Source: Proteobacteria bacterium ST_bin14 (GTDB lineage Bacteria > Pseudomonadota > Alphaproteobacteria > Sphingomonadales > Sphingomonadaceae). From it: a stretch of 64,000 bases of DNA. Below the pieces are notes generated by a model. The model made no database searches. It saw only the letters and a list, made by a program, of their open reading frames with translations, and was not told the DNA's origin. This document shows, one piece after another, positions 18,423 to 26,001 of the stretch. Location: assembly GCA_002083655.1 (NCBI GenBank), contig MSXR01000015.1:153131-217130 (forward strand), given 5' to 3'. The position numbers and the translations under genes are program-made. The first letter of the stretch is position 1; each line of letters starts with the position of its first letter.

Positions 18423-19109
18423 CTATCGCTCGCTGAGGTAATAGCGCTCAATTTCGGCCAGCCCGTCGTCAAGCTGATAGACGATTGGCTGGCCGGTTGG
18501 GATTTCCAGATGCGTGATCTCATCATCGGGGATGCCCGATAGATGCTTCACCAGCGCGCGCAGCGAATTGCCGTGCGCGGATATCAGCACGCGCTCGCCG
18601 CTCCGCAGCGCAGGCGCGATGCTGGCGTCCCAATAGGGTAGGACGCGCGCGATGGTGTCCTTCAGGCTTTCGGTCGCGGGCACGGTGATGCCGGCATAGC
18701 GGCGATCCCCCGACAGATCATAGGCGCTGCCGGGTTCCAGTGGCGGGGGCGGGATGTCGAAACTGCGCCGCCAGATTTTCACCTGATCATCGCCGTGCTT
18801 GGCCGCCGTTTCAGCCTTGTCGAGCCCGGTCAGCCCGCCATAATGGCGTTCGTTCAGCTGCCAGTTTTTTTCCACCGGCAGCCACAGCCGCCCCATCTCC
18901 TCCAAAGCGAGATTTAGCGTCTTGATCGCGCGGGTTTGCAGCGACGTGAAGCACTGGTCGAAATCCAGCCCCTTGTCCCGCATCAGCCGCCCGGCGGCGC
19001 GCGCTTCCTCGATGCCCTTGTCGGTCACGTCGACATCCCACCAGCCGGTGAAACGGTTTTCCAGGTTCCAGGTGGACTGGCCGTGGCGGATCAGGACGAG
19101 GGTGGGCAT
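18423..19109 (-). CDS. gpmA: 2,3-bisphosphoglycerate-dependent phosphoglycerate mutase
   Basis: GpmA interconverts 3- and 2-phosphoglycerate in glycolysis. The 228-residue protein has the phosphohistidine motif LIRHGQSTWNLENRFTGWWD at its start, the active-site ERHYGGLTG segment, and the second histidine in ISAHGNSLRALVKHLSG. Length and motifs are standard. It is probably monocistronic; the upstream gap contains two dispersed repeats. Confidence 0.96.
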   Translation of the reverse strand: MPTLVLIRHGQSTWNLENRFTGWWDVDVTDKGIEEARAAGRLMRDKGLDFDQCFTSLQTRAIKTLNLALEEMGRLWLPVEKNWQLNERHYGGLTGLDKAETAAKHGDDQVKIWRRSFDIPPPPLEPGSAYDLSGDRRYAGITVPATESLKDTIARVLPYWDASIAPALRSGERVLISAHGNSLRALVKHLSGIPDDEITHLEIPTGQPIVYQLDDGLAEIERYYLSER

Positions 19110-19140
19110 GAATTACAGCTCCAAGTTTTGCGCGCCCTAC

Positions 19141-19168
19141 CGTTCGTGTCGAGCGAAGTCGAGACACC
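19141..19168. repeat. Dispersed repeat CGTTCGTGTCGAGCGAAGTC...
   Basis: The stretch, with GTGTC and GACAC ends around TCGAGCGAAGTCGA, matches a short repeat I know to be common in sphingomonad intergenic DNA. It lies in the gap between gpmA and the M14 gene. Copy number in this genome cannot be checked here. Confidence 0.5.
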
Positions 19169-19210
19169 CTGCGCGGCGACTGGGGCACGTCCCTGGACAT
19201 AGCCTGTCCT

Positions 19211-19234
19211 CGGGATCGGCGGCGCCGATACCCG
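19211..19234. repeat. GC-rich hairpin CGGGATCGGC / GCCGATACCCG
   Basis: The arms pair with one bulged base around a 3-base loop. It lies 28 bases beyond the M14 stop, so it could serve as terminator for that gene, though no T-run follows on the minus strand. Confidence 0.4.
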
Positions 19235-19261
19235 GGAGCTCAGGACCAACGGGGCGACCTG

Positions 19262-20383
19262 TTAATATCCGTCGATCTGCTGCGCCAGCACTTCCAGGCA
19301 GCTATGCGCCAATGTGCGGCAGCGTTCGGGGGACCAGCCATGGACGGGATCGGGGTTGGTATCATGATCCTTGAACGGCATTTCCAGCGTCATCGCGACC
19401 GCGCCGAAACGCTCGGCAAGCTGGTTGGTCGACATGGTCAGGTTCGCCTTGCCGGGGGCGGATTTGTGATAACCGAGCTTGGTTTGAAAATCGGGCGTAT
19501 GCGCGGCGAGGGCGTCGCGAAACGCATAGAATTTGTCGCCCTGCGCGTCGGTCCAGCTCGGTATGCCTTCAAAACCAGCGATGAAATTGGCGGGGATCGC
19601 CTCATCCCCGTGCACGTCCATGGCAAAGGTGACGCCGGTTATGTCCATCGCGTTTCGGATCGCCAGAACCTCTGGGCTTTTGTCCAGCGACGGCGTTTTC
19701 CATTCGCGGTTCAGGTTTACGCCTGCCGCATTGGTGCGCAAATGCCCGCGCGATGACCCGTCGGGATTGGCGTTGGGCACGATATGGAACGTCGCCTTGG
19801 CCAGCAGCGCGGCGGTGATCGGATCGGCGGCATCGGTCAGCCGCTCCAGCGCGCCTTCCACCCAATATTCGGCCATCGTCTCACCGGGATGTTGGCGGGC
19901 ATAAAGCCAGACAGGCTTGGGGCCGTTGCCAATCGTCAGGCAATCAATTGGCTGGCCATCGATTGATCGGCCAAGTTCACGGTGCGCCACCCCGTCCATG
20001 CCTGCATAGCGCGCGATCAGCGCATTGTGCCGCTCAATCGTATAGGGTGCGAAATAGGCAAACCACACCAGATCGCCTGCCGCCCGGTGCGTGATCGTCA
20101 GCACCCCGTCTGCATAGTCAGTGGCATCGGCGAGCAGCCAGCTATCGCGATCATTGCTCACCCGCGCGCGGTAGCCTGGCCAGCCGAGCGGATAGGCTGA
20201 GCCGGCGGCATTCATGATCCGCAATGTCAGCGTGCGGCCCTTTGCGCCTGCGACGCGGAAGTAAAACCACTGATAAAAATCGGATTCGCGATCCTTCACG
20301 ATTTCCAGATCGGCGCTGGCCCCGTCGGTGTGCAGGACGTGGATGTTGCCGCCATCAAAGGCGGCGCTGAGGGTGATGTTCAT
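19262..20383 (-). CDS. M14-type zinc carboxypeptidase, cytosolic CCP-like
   Basis: A 373-residue protein with the layout of bacterial cytosolic carboxypeptidases (M14, CCP/Nna1-like). An N-terminal beta-sandwich of about 120 residues (ESDFYQWFYFRVAGAKG, PYTIERHNALI) precedes the catalytic domain. Zinc ligands are H and E in ARQHPGETMAEYW and H in AMDVHGDEA; substrate arginines occur in NPDGSSRGHLRTN...NLNREW. No signal peptide is present. The eukaryotic relatives trim glutamate tails from tubulin; the bacterial substrate is unknown. ATG 20383 overlaps the upstream DUF4136 stop as ATGA, so the two are co-translated. Confidence 0.88.
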   Translation of the reverse strand: MNITLSAAFDGGNIHVLHTDGASADLEIVKDRESDFYQWFYFRVAGAKGRTLTLRIMNAAGSAYPLGWPGYRARVSNDRDSWLLADATDYADGVLTITHRAAGDLVWFAYFAPYTIERHNALIARYAGMDGVAHRELGRSIDGQPIDCLTIGNGPKPVWLYARQHPGETMAEYWVEGALERLTDAADPITAALLAKATFHIVPNANPDGSSRGHLRTNAAGVNLNREWKTPSLDKSPEVLAIRNAMDITGVTFAMDVHGDEAIPANFIAGFEGIPSWTDAQGDKFYAFRDALAAHTPDFQTKLGYHKSAPGKANLTMSTNQLAERFGAVAMTLEMPFKDHDTNPDPVHGWSPERCRTLAHSCLEVLAQQIDGY

Positions 20384-20979
20384 CGCACGATGATAGTGCG
20401 CCCGGATTCTCCGGGAAAGCCCCGGAAAAGGGCGCGCACCAGTTTCTCGCTCATCACGTTCGGCTGGGCGTCCTTGGCCCTGGCATTTGCCTCCATCACG
20501 GCACGCCCTTCCCAAATTGCCGCACCGTCGCTGCGCTGGCGCAACTGCACGAATAATTCGGTGGTATAAAAGCTGCGGGTCGCACGCTTGCCGGCGCCAA
20601 AGCCGAGGCTCAGGCCAGTGCCGATCCCGGTACCATTTGTACCACCGACCAACCCGATCGAAACTGGTGGGCGCGCAGCGGTTTCATCGCGGGTCGTGCG
20701 GGTGAAGCGCACCGTGGCGACCAGCGGCGCGGGCGCATCAGCCGCAACAGGCGCGAAGCCCAATCGGGTCATTTCAGCGGCGACGATACCTGCAAATTGC
20801 TGCTGCTCCAGGCTTTGTGGATCGCTGCCGGTGCCGGGCTGGATGGCGACCTCGGCGGGAATGATCGCCGTGCCCAGGTGAAAACGCGTTACCTTGACGG
20901 GGGTTGCCGCGGCAACCGGGGCAAGCACAACTGCCGCAAGCGATGCGGCGATGATGGTTGCAGCATTATTCAATCGCAT
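20380..20979 (-). CDS. DUF4136-like exported protein
   Basis: A 199-residue protein with a signal sequence (MRLNNAATIIAASLAAVVLAP) but no lipobox cysteine, unlike many DUF4136 lipoproteins. The body matches the DUF4136 plan: VKVTRFHLG near the start, a glycine-rich middle (GTNGTGIGTGLSLGFGAG), and SFYTTELFVQLRQRSDGAAIWEGRA. The function of the family is unknown. ATG 20979 has GGAG nine bases upstream; the GTG at 20991 is rejected. First gene of a pair with the M14 carboxypeptidase, overlapping it by 4 bases. Confidence 0.75.
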   Translation of the reverse strand: MRLNNAATIIAASLAAVVLAPVAAATPVKVTRFHLGTAIIPAEVAIQPGTGSDPQSLEQQQFAGIVAAEMTRLGFAPVAADAPAPLVATVRFTRTTRDETAARPPVSIGLVGGTNGTGIGTGLSLGFGAGKRATRSFYTTELFVQLRQRSDGAAIWEGRAVMEANARAKDAQPNVMSEKLVRALFRGFPGESGRTIIVR

Positions 20980-21095
20980 ATCAGGCTCCACATCCCCGTT
21001 TCATCTCACTATCAACGCCCCAGTTTGGATATGGGGTGCAATTGGGGCACTGACGAGGCGGGATCAATTGGGCCACTCGCCTTGACCCAGATCGC

Positions 21096-21122
21096 TTGAC
21101 TTGAGCGCGACCGGCCTATAGG
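21096..21122 (+). promoter_or_regulatory. Candidate sigma-70 promoter of rpmJ
   Basis: TTGACT (21096-21101) and TATAGG (21117-21122) with a 15-base spacer lie 47 bases before rpmJ. The spacer is short, so the exact boxes are uncertain. Confidence 0.45.
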
Positions 21123-21168
21123 CGCACCCCCTTTCCAGCTCACCAGAATTACGAGAAGCGAATCGATC

Positions 21169-21294
21169 ATGAAGATCCGCAATTCCCTGAAGTCGCTCAA
21201 GGGCCGTCACCGCGATAACCGCGTGATCCGTCGTCGTGGTCGCACCTATGTGATCAACAAGACGAACCGCCGGTTCAAGGCCCGCCAAGGCTGA
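21169..21294 (+). CDS. rpmJ: 50S ribosomal protein bL36
   Basis: A 41-residue, strongly basic protein, MKIRNSLKSLKGRHRDNR then VIRRRGRTYVINKTNRRFKARQG, which is the alphaproteobacterial form of bL36 and lacks the zinc cysteines of the shorter type. It binds 23S rRNA in the large subunit. The gene stands alone, away from the spc operon, as is usual for this form in alphaproteobacteria. It is flanked by a promoter-like sequence and a perfect 3' hairpin. Confidence 0.95.
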   Translation: MKIRNSLKSLKGRHRDNRVIRRRGRTYVINKTNRRFKARQG

Positions 21295-21298
21295 GGCA

Positions 21299-21321
21299 GC
21301 GGATTAGCATCGCTAATCCGC
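21299..21321 (+). terminator. Perfect hairpin behind rpmJ
   Basis: GCGGATTAGC and GCTAATCCGC (10-base arms) enclose a 3-base loop, 4 bases after the rpmJ stop. No T-run follows, so it may act as an attenuator or a 3'-end stabiliser rather than a strong terminator. Confidence 0.6.
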
Positions 21322-21403
21322 GATTGGCCGAAGCCCGGCCGACGGCGCGCCAGCGCCGGTCGACGACACGGAAATTAGTCCCGTGTCGGGCTCAGCCGCC
21401 GCA

Positions 21404-22021
21404 ATGACCAAGCCCTCTGCCGTCATTTTTGATGTCGGCAACGTCCTGTTCGATTGGAACCTAAGGTTCCTGTATGAGCGCCTGATCAGCGATGATCGGG
21501 CGCTTGACGTGTTTTTGCGCGATGTGCTGACGACGCAGTGGCACCTGCAGCATGATGCGGGGCGGCCGTTCGCTGAAACCTCCGCCGAGCTGATCGCGCA
21601 GCACCCCGAGCACGCCGAGCTGATCGCCGCGCTCGGCCCGCGTTTCAACGAAACGATTCGGGGCATGATCCCCGGCATGGCGGCGCTGGTCGCCGAATTG
21701 CACGACGCGGGCGTAAAGCTGTTTGCGATCACCAACTTCTCCGGCGAATTCTGGCGCCCCTTCCGCGCCGCCCATGCCGGATTTTTCGCGCCGTTCCTTG
21801 ATGTGGTGGTGTCAGGCGACGAAGGCCTGATGAAACCTGACCGCGCGATTTACGAACTGGCGCTGGCGCGGTTCGGGTTGCGGGCGGGAGAGGCGGTGTT
21901 TTTCGATGATAATCCGGCGAATGTGGCGGGTGCTGCGGCGCTGGGCATGAACGCGCGATTGTTTACGGGGGCGGTGCCATGCCGCGTTGATCTGGTCGAG
22001 TTTGGGGTTTTGACGGACTAA
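21404..22021 (+). CDS. HAD-superfamily hydrolase (HAD-IA)
   Basis: A 205-residue haloacid-dehalogenase-type phosphatase. Motif I is VIFDVGNVLFDWN; its second acidic position is Gly-Asn in place of the usual D-x-D, a variant common in this YihX-like subgroup. Motif II is AITNFS, the motif III lysine lies in GLMKPDRAIYEL, and motif IV is FFDDNPANV. YihX-type enzymes dephosphorylate sugar phosphates such as glucose-1-phosphate. ATG 21404 is preferred over an upstream GTG at 21383; neither has a strong ribosome site. Confidence 0.88.
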   Translation: MTKPSAVIFDVGNVLFDWNLRFLYERLISDDRALDVFLRDVLTTQWHLQHDAGRPFAETSAELIAQHPEHAELIAALGPRFNETIRGMIPGMAALVAELHDAGVKLFAITNFSGEFWRPFRAAHAGFFAPFLDVVVSGDEGLMKPDRAIYELALARFGLRAGEAVFFDDNPANVAGAAALGMNARLFTGAVPCRVDLVEFGVLTD

Positions 22022-22050
22022 GTGTTTCTGGGGAGAAATACCGTAAGTAT

Positions 22051-22077
22051 GAATGTCCGTTGATGGGGAAAGCCGAC
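22051..22077. repeat. Dispersed motif at left border of the OLD-nuclease island
   Basis: GAATGTCCGTTGATGGG followed by GAAAGCCGAC. It aligns with 15476-15504 with a 2-base gap. It marks the edge where G+C falls, 30 bases after the HAD hydrolase stop. Confidence 0.5.
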
Positions 22078-22176
22078 CTTGCCTTGTGTCGCTCCACTGG
22101 CAGATTTTGGGCCGGTTGCCGACTTGCAGCTGTGAATTTCAAATAAGGCCAAAGCATACGTTATAACTGCCGGCGC

Positions 22177-22185
22177 TGCTATAAT
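22177..22185 (+). promoter_or_regulatory. Extended -10 promoter of the OLD-nuclease gene
   Basis: TGCTATAAT is a perfect extended -10 box with no obvious -35 element. It lies 79 bases before the preferred start at 22265. The match to consensus is much better than for most promoters in this window. Confidence 0.55.
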
Positions 22186-22264
22186 GCTTGAATCTTAGCG
22201 ATTCGGCTTGAATACCCCCTACGCTGCGATAGGTTCCCGCAGCACCGACCGGCCTGGGGGCATC

Positions 22265-23920
22265 ATGCTGCGAAACGTCGAACTCGATTTCTCTGAAACA
22301 GGCCGGATGAGCCTTTCCATGAAAGGAATCACGGTCTTCGTCGGGCCGAATAATTCGGGCAAAAGCCTAGTCTTGCGAGAAATCGAGAAGTTATTCGAGG
22401 TACATCCGTTCCCGGCGGGGCTGCACATAGTGCGAGACTACGAGGTGGACTGGCCCGATCGCCCCTCGGTCGAGAAGCGGCTGGCAGCGCTTAAGAGGCA
22501 GCAGCCGCTAACGACGCCAGTTGGCCATGTCATGATAAACCGTGTGCATCCGGGAAGAGGCCGCGAAGCGGGTCAACTCGATGTGAAGCAAATACTGTCT
22601 ATAATTGATCAAAAAACCGAAAAGAACTGGATTGCAACTCAATACTTAAAGTATGGCATACTGAGGCTGGATGGGCGATCCAGATTCGATTTAACGAACG
22701 ATATGGGCGGCGGTGATATTACCGCCGATCCACAAAATATGCTCATGCATCTTTTCAAAAACGACAAAGCACGAATGAAAGTGCGGGATTTTGTTTACGA
22801 TGCCTTCAACCTTTATTTCGTTGTCGATCCAACCAATCTTGGAAATTTACGGATCAAATTGTCGGACAAGAAGCCAACCGGCGACGAGCAATCACTCAAC
22901 GAGAAGGCTCGAGAATTCTACACTGCTTCCACGCACATCAAGGAATCGAGCGACGGCGTTCAGGCGTTCACAGGTATCATTACGGCCATCCTATCCGGCG
23001 AATATCACACGATCCTTATTGATGAGCCCGAGGCGTTCCTGCATCCGCCGCTCGCGAGAAAGCTCGGCAAGAACCTGGCATCCCTCGCCGCAAGTGGGGG
23101 TGGATCGCTGGTTGCCTCTACGCACAGTGCCGACTTTTTAATGGGGTGCGTACAGGCCTCAAAATCGGTTCGCGTGGTTCGCCTGGAATACAGCAAAGGC
23201 AAGTCCCGCGCCCGTGCGATCGATCCGGCAGAGCTAGGCAGCCTTCTCACGCGCCCACTGATGCGAAGTGCAAACGTGATTTCCGGACTTTTTCACGACG
23301 GCGTCATCGTCCTCGAGTCCGACAATGATCGCGCCTTCTATTCTGAAGTCTATCATCGCCTCGCCGAGAAAAAGTCAAATTACCCTGCAATCTTGTTTAT
23401 CAACGCGCAGAACAAACAGACAATACGGGACATCATCGGCCCGCTCAGACGCTTCGGCGTACCTGCCGCAGCAATTCCGGACGTCGACATCGTTAAGGAC
23501 GGCGGAAAAACCTGGTCGGATTGGATGAACGCCGCCCACATACCAGTCGCACTTCACATGGGTTATGGACAGACGCGCGGGTCGATCAAAGCCGCCTTCG
23601 AAGCGACCGGAAAGGACATGAAGACTCAAGGTGGAACCGAACTGCTCGATCCTGCCGAGAAAGCTGCAGCTAACAAGTTCTTCGACGACTTGAATGCTTA
23701 CGGGATATTTCCAGTGCGCGGCGGCGAGTTGGAGGGCTGGCTTTCTCGCCTTAACGTTCCTGGCAAGAAGACCGATTGGACTGTTGCAATGCTCGAACGA
23801 CTTGGATCCGATCCGAGCAAGCCAACCTATGTCAAGCCAGGCAGAGGCGATGTCTGGACCTTCCTTGAAGACATTGTTGACTGGATACGAAATTCGTCCC
23901 GGCTAGGCATGCCAAGCTGA
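22265..23920 (+). CDS. OLD-family ATPase with TOPRIM nuclease domain
   Basis: A 551-residue protein with an N-terminal ABC-type ATPase (Walker A VFVGPNNSGKSLVLRE near residue 25, Walker B TILIDEPEAFLHP, H-loop STHSADFL) and a C-terminal TOPRIM domain (catalytic E in GVIVLESDNDRAFYSEV, acidic pair in AIPDVDIVKDGG). This is the plan of OLD (overcoming lysogenization defect) nucleases, several of which act in phage defence. No UvrD helicase, reverse transcriptase or other partner is adjacent, so it matches the stand-alone class and not Gabija. ATG 22265 follows GGGGG; an upstream TTG at 22208 is less likely. Lower G+C and isolation from neighbours suggest transfer. Confidence 0.87.
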   Translation: MLRNVELDFSETGRMSLSMKGITVFVGPNNSGKSLVLREIEKLFEVHPFPAGLHIVRDYEVDWPDRPSVEKRLAALKRQQPLTTPVGHVMINRVHPGRGREAGQLDVKQILSIIDQKTEKNWIATQYLKYGILRLDGRSRFDLTNDMGGGDITADPQNMLMHLFKNDKARMKVRDFVYDAFNLYFVVDPTNLGNLRIKLSDKKPTGDEQSLNEKAREFYTASTHIKESSDGVQAFTGIITAILSGEYHTILIDEPEAFLHPPLARKLGKNLASLAASGGGSLVASTHSADFLMGCVQASKSVRVVRLEYSKGKSRARAIDPAELGSLLTRPLMRSANVISGLFHDGVIVLESDNDRAFYSEVYHRLAEKKSNYPAILFINAQNKQTIRDIIGPLRRFGVPAAAIPDVDIVKDGGKTWSDWMNAAHIPVALHMGYGQTRGSIKAAFEATGKDMKTQGGTELLDPAEKAAANKFFDDLNAYGIFPVRGGELEGWLSRLNVPGKKTDWTVAMLERLGSDPSKPTYVKPGRGDVWTFLEDIVDWIRNSSRLGMPS

Positions 23921-24023
23921 CATTGAACGTTCATGGACATGCGATTGTCCGATCGGCAGCTTTTGGAGTGTTTGGCAGCCGCATTGAATGGCCGAATCTA
24001 GAGCGCCTTGCTGTCTTAGGGTC

Positions 24024-24048
24024 GAACGTCCGCAACTTCAGTGGAAGC
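24024..24048. repeat. Degenerate dispersed motif at right border of the OLD island
   Basis: GAACGTCCGCAACTTCAGTG followed by GAAGCC. It resembles the left-border motif at 22051 in its GAAYGTCCG start and GGAAGCC end, 103 bases after the OLD gene stop. Confidence 0.35.
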
Positions 24049-24073
24049 CAAACCACCGGCCACCACCTCAAAC

Positions 24074-25531
24074 CTACCCCTTATAATTCTTCAACTCATC
24101 CCCAATAATCCGCACCACGTGCAGCACATTGGTTGACCCCGGCGTCCCGAAGGGGACGCCCGCCATCACGATCACGCGGTCGCCTGCCTTGGCGATGTGG
24201 TGGCGCAGCGCCATGCGTTTTGCCTTGGCGACCATTTCCTCAAACGACACCACATCGCGGGTCAGCACGGCATGCGTGCCCCATAACAGCCCCATGCGCC
24301 GCGCGGTTGCCTGATTGGGGGTGAGCACCAGGATGGGCACCGCCGGGCGTTCCCGGGCGATGCGGCGGGCGGTTGAGCCCGATGTGGTGAAACAGATGAT
24401 CGCGCAGGCCCCGGCTGTCTGCGCAATCGTGTTTGCCGCTTCGGCGAGCGCGTCTGCCGTGGTGGGATCGGGACGGGTGATGGTGAAATGCACCCGGTCG
24501 CCGTGCATCGGATCGCGCTCAACCGCCTCGGCGATCGAATTCATCATCGCCACCGATTCGATTGGCCAGGCACCCGCCGCACTTTCGGCGGACAGCATGA
24601 TCGCATCGGCCCCGTCATAAACCGCCGTTGCCACGTCGGACACTTCGGCGCGGGTGGGGGACGGCGAGGTGATCATCGATTCGAGCATCTGGGTTGCCAC
24701 CACCACCGGGCGCCCCAGCCGCCGTGACACCTCAACAATGCGCTTTTGCAGCGGCGGCACCGATTCGGGCGGCAATTCCACCCCCAGATCACCGCGCGCG
24801 ACCATGACGCCGTCGCACTGCTCGATAATCTCCTCCAGCCGATCAATCGCCGATGGCTTTTCGATCTTGGCGAGCAGCGCGGCGCGGCCTTGAATCAGCA
24901 ACCGGGCTTCGGCCAGATCTTCTGGCCGCTGCACGAACGACAGCGCGATCCAGTCAACATTGTGATCAAGCGCAAAGGTCAGGTCGCGGCGATCCTTGTC
25001 GGTCAGCGCCGCCATCGGCACCACGACATCGGGCACGTTCAGGCCCTTATTGTTTGACAGCGCCCCGCCGACGACCACCTTGGTTTCAATCCAGTCATCG
25101 CCGTTATCCGTTACGCGCAACACCAGCTTGCCATCATCGAGCAGCAACCGCGCGCCTTCTTCAATCGCGATAAAGATTTCGCGGTGGGGCAGCTCGACAC
25201 GGGTTTCATCGCCGGGGGTGGGATCACGGTCGAGCCGGAAGGTCGCGCCCGTTTTCAACACCACCTTACCGTCGGCGAATTTGCCGATACGCAGTTTTGG
25301 CCCCTGAAGATCAGCGAGGATCGTGGAGGGCCGCCCGGTGCGCTTTTCAAGCTTTCTGATCGCCTCAATCAGCGGGATTTTCGATTCCTGATCGCCGTGG
25401 CTCATATTGATGCGAAACGCGTCGGCACCGGCCAGGAACAGCTTTTCGATCATCTCGGGCGTGCTGCTTGCCGGGCCCAGCGTGGCCAATACGCGCACCT
25501 TGCGTAATCTTGGGCTCGTTGCCTTGCTCAT
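24074..25531 (-). CDS. pyk: Pyruvate kinase
   Basis: Pyruvate kinase transfers phosphate from phosphoenolpyruvate to ADP, the last step of glycolysis. The 485-residue protein has VRVLATLGPASSTPEMI at the start, the substrate loop RINMSHGDQ, ADLQGPKLRIG, the active-site lysine segment LAKIEKPSAI, and GVMVARGDLGVELP with the divalent-metal ligands. The C-terminal regulatory domain is present (FTTSGSTARRIARERPAVP). It is probably transcribed alone, divergent from the DUF1244 gene. Confidence 0.97.
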   Translation of the reverse strand: MSKATSPRLRKVRVLATLGPASSTPEMIEKLFLAGADAFRINMSHGDQESKIPLIEAIRKLEKRTGRPSTILADLQGPKLRIGKFADGKVVLKTGATFRLDRDPTPGDETRVELPHREIFIAIEEGARLLLDDGKLVLRVTDNGDDWIETKVVVGGALSNNKGLNVPDVVVPMAALTDKDRRDLTFALDHNVDWIALSFVQRPEDLAEARLLIQGRAALLAKIEKPSAIDRLEEIIEQCDGVMVARGDLGVELPPESVPPLQKRIVEVSRRLGRPVVVATQMLESMITSPSPTRAEVSDVATAVYDGADAIMLSAESAAGAWPIESVAMMNSIAEAVERDPMHGDRVHFTITRPDPTTADALAEAANTIAQTAGACAIICFTTSGSTARRIARERPAVPILVLTPNQATARRMGLLWGTHAVLTRDVVSFEEMVAKAKRMALRHHIAKAGDRVIVMAGVPFGTPGSTNVLHVVRIIGDELKNYKG

Positions 25532-25615
25532 TGAAACGCTCCTGATGCTTTGCGCACTTAGCCTCTAGCTACTATCTGCGCGGGATCAAACGCAGGATCA
25601 AACGGGAGAATTCAG

Positions 25616-25912
25616 ATGCAGACGATTGACGACCTGGACGACACGGTCGCCGCCGCCGCTTTTCGCCGGTTGGTGATGCATTTGCGCCACCGCAGCGATG
25701 CACAGAATGTCGATCTGATGGGACTGGCGGGCTTTTGCCGCAATTGCCTGGGCGATTGGGTGGCAGATGCGTCGGACGGTGCGCTCGACAAGGCGGCGGG
25801 GCGCGAGCTGGTGTACGGCATGCCCTATGCGCAGTGGAAGGCCGAGCATCAGGCAGAGGCAAGCCCGGCGCAATTGGCCCGGATGCAGGAAAGTGTGGCG
25901 CGCAACGCGTGA
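25616..25912 (+). CDS. DUF1244 family protein
   Basis: A 98-residue soluble protein with the family core FRRLVMHLRHRSDAQNVDLM and GLAGFCRNCLGDWVADA, including the CRNC cysteine pair, and the GMPYAQWKAEHQ tail. DUF1244 proteins are widespread in Proteobacteria and have no assigned function; the cysteine pair might bind metal. ATG 25616 has GGGAGAA at good spacing. It precedes the amidohydrolase gene on the same strand by 89 bases. Confidence 0.9.
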   Translation: MQTIDDLDDTVAAAAFRRLVMHLRHRSDAQNVDLMGLAGFCRNCLGDWVADASDGALDKAAGRELVYGMPYAQWKAEHQAEASPAQLARMQESVARNA

Positions 25913-26001
25913 GGGGTGCGGGTTAATCATTGGACGGTGGCGGATTCCCCGATAGGCTGGCGCAAACCCCGGTGAGGGTTGATGGATTGAAGGGGGATGC
26001 A

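Noticed and set aside
22265..23920. Possible Gabija system (GajA-like protein).
   Set aside because: No UvrD-type helicase (GajB) lies on either side; neighbours are a HAD hydrolase and pyruvate kinase.
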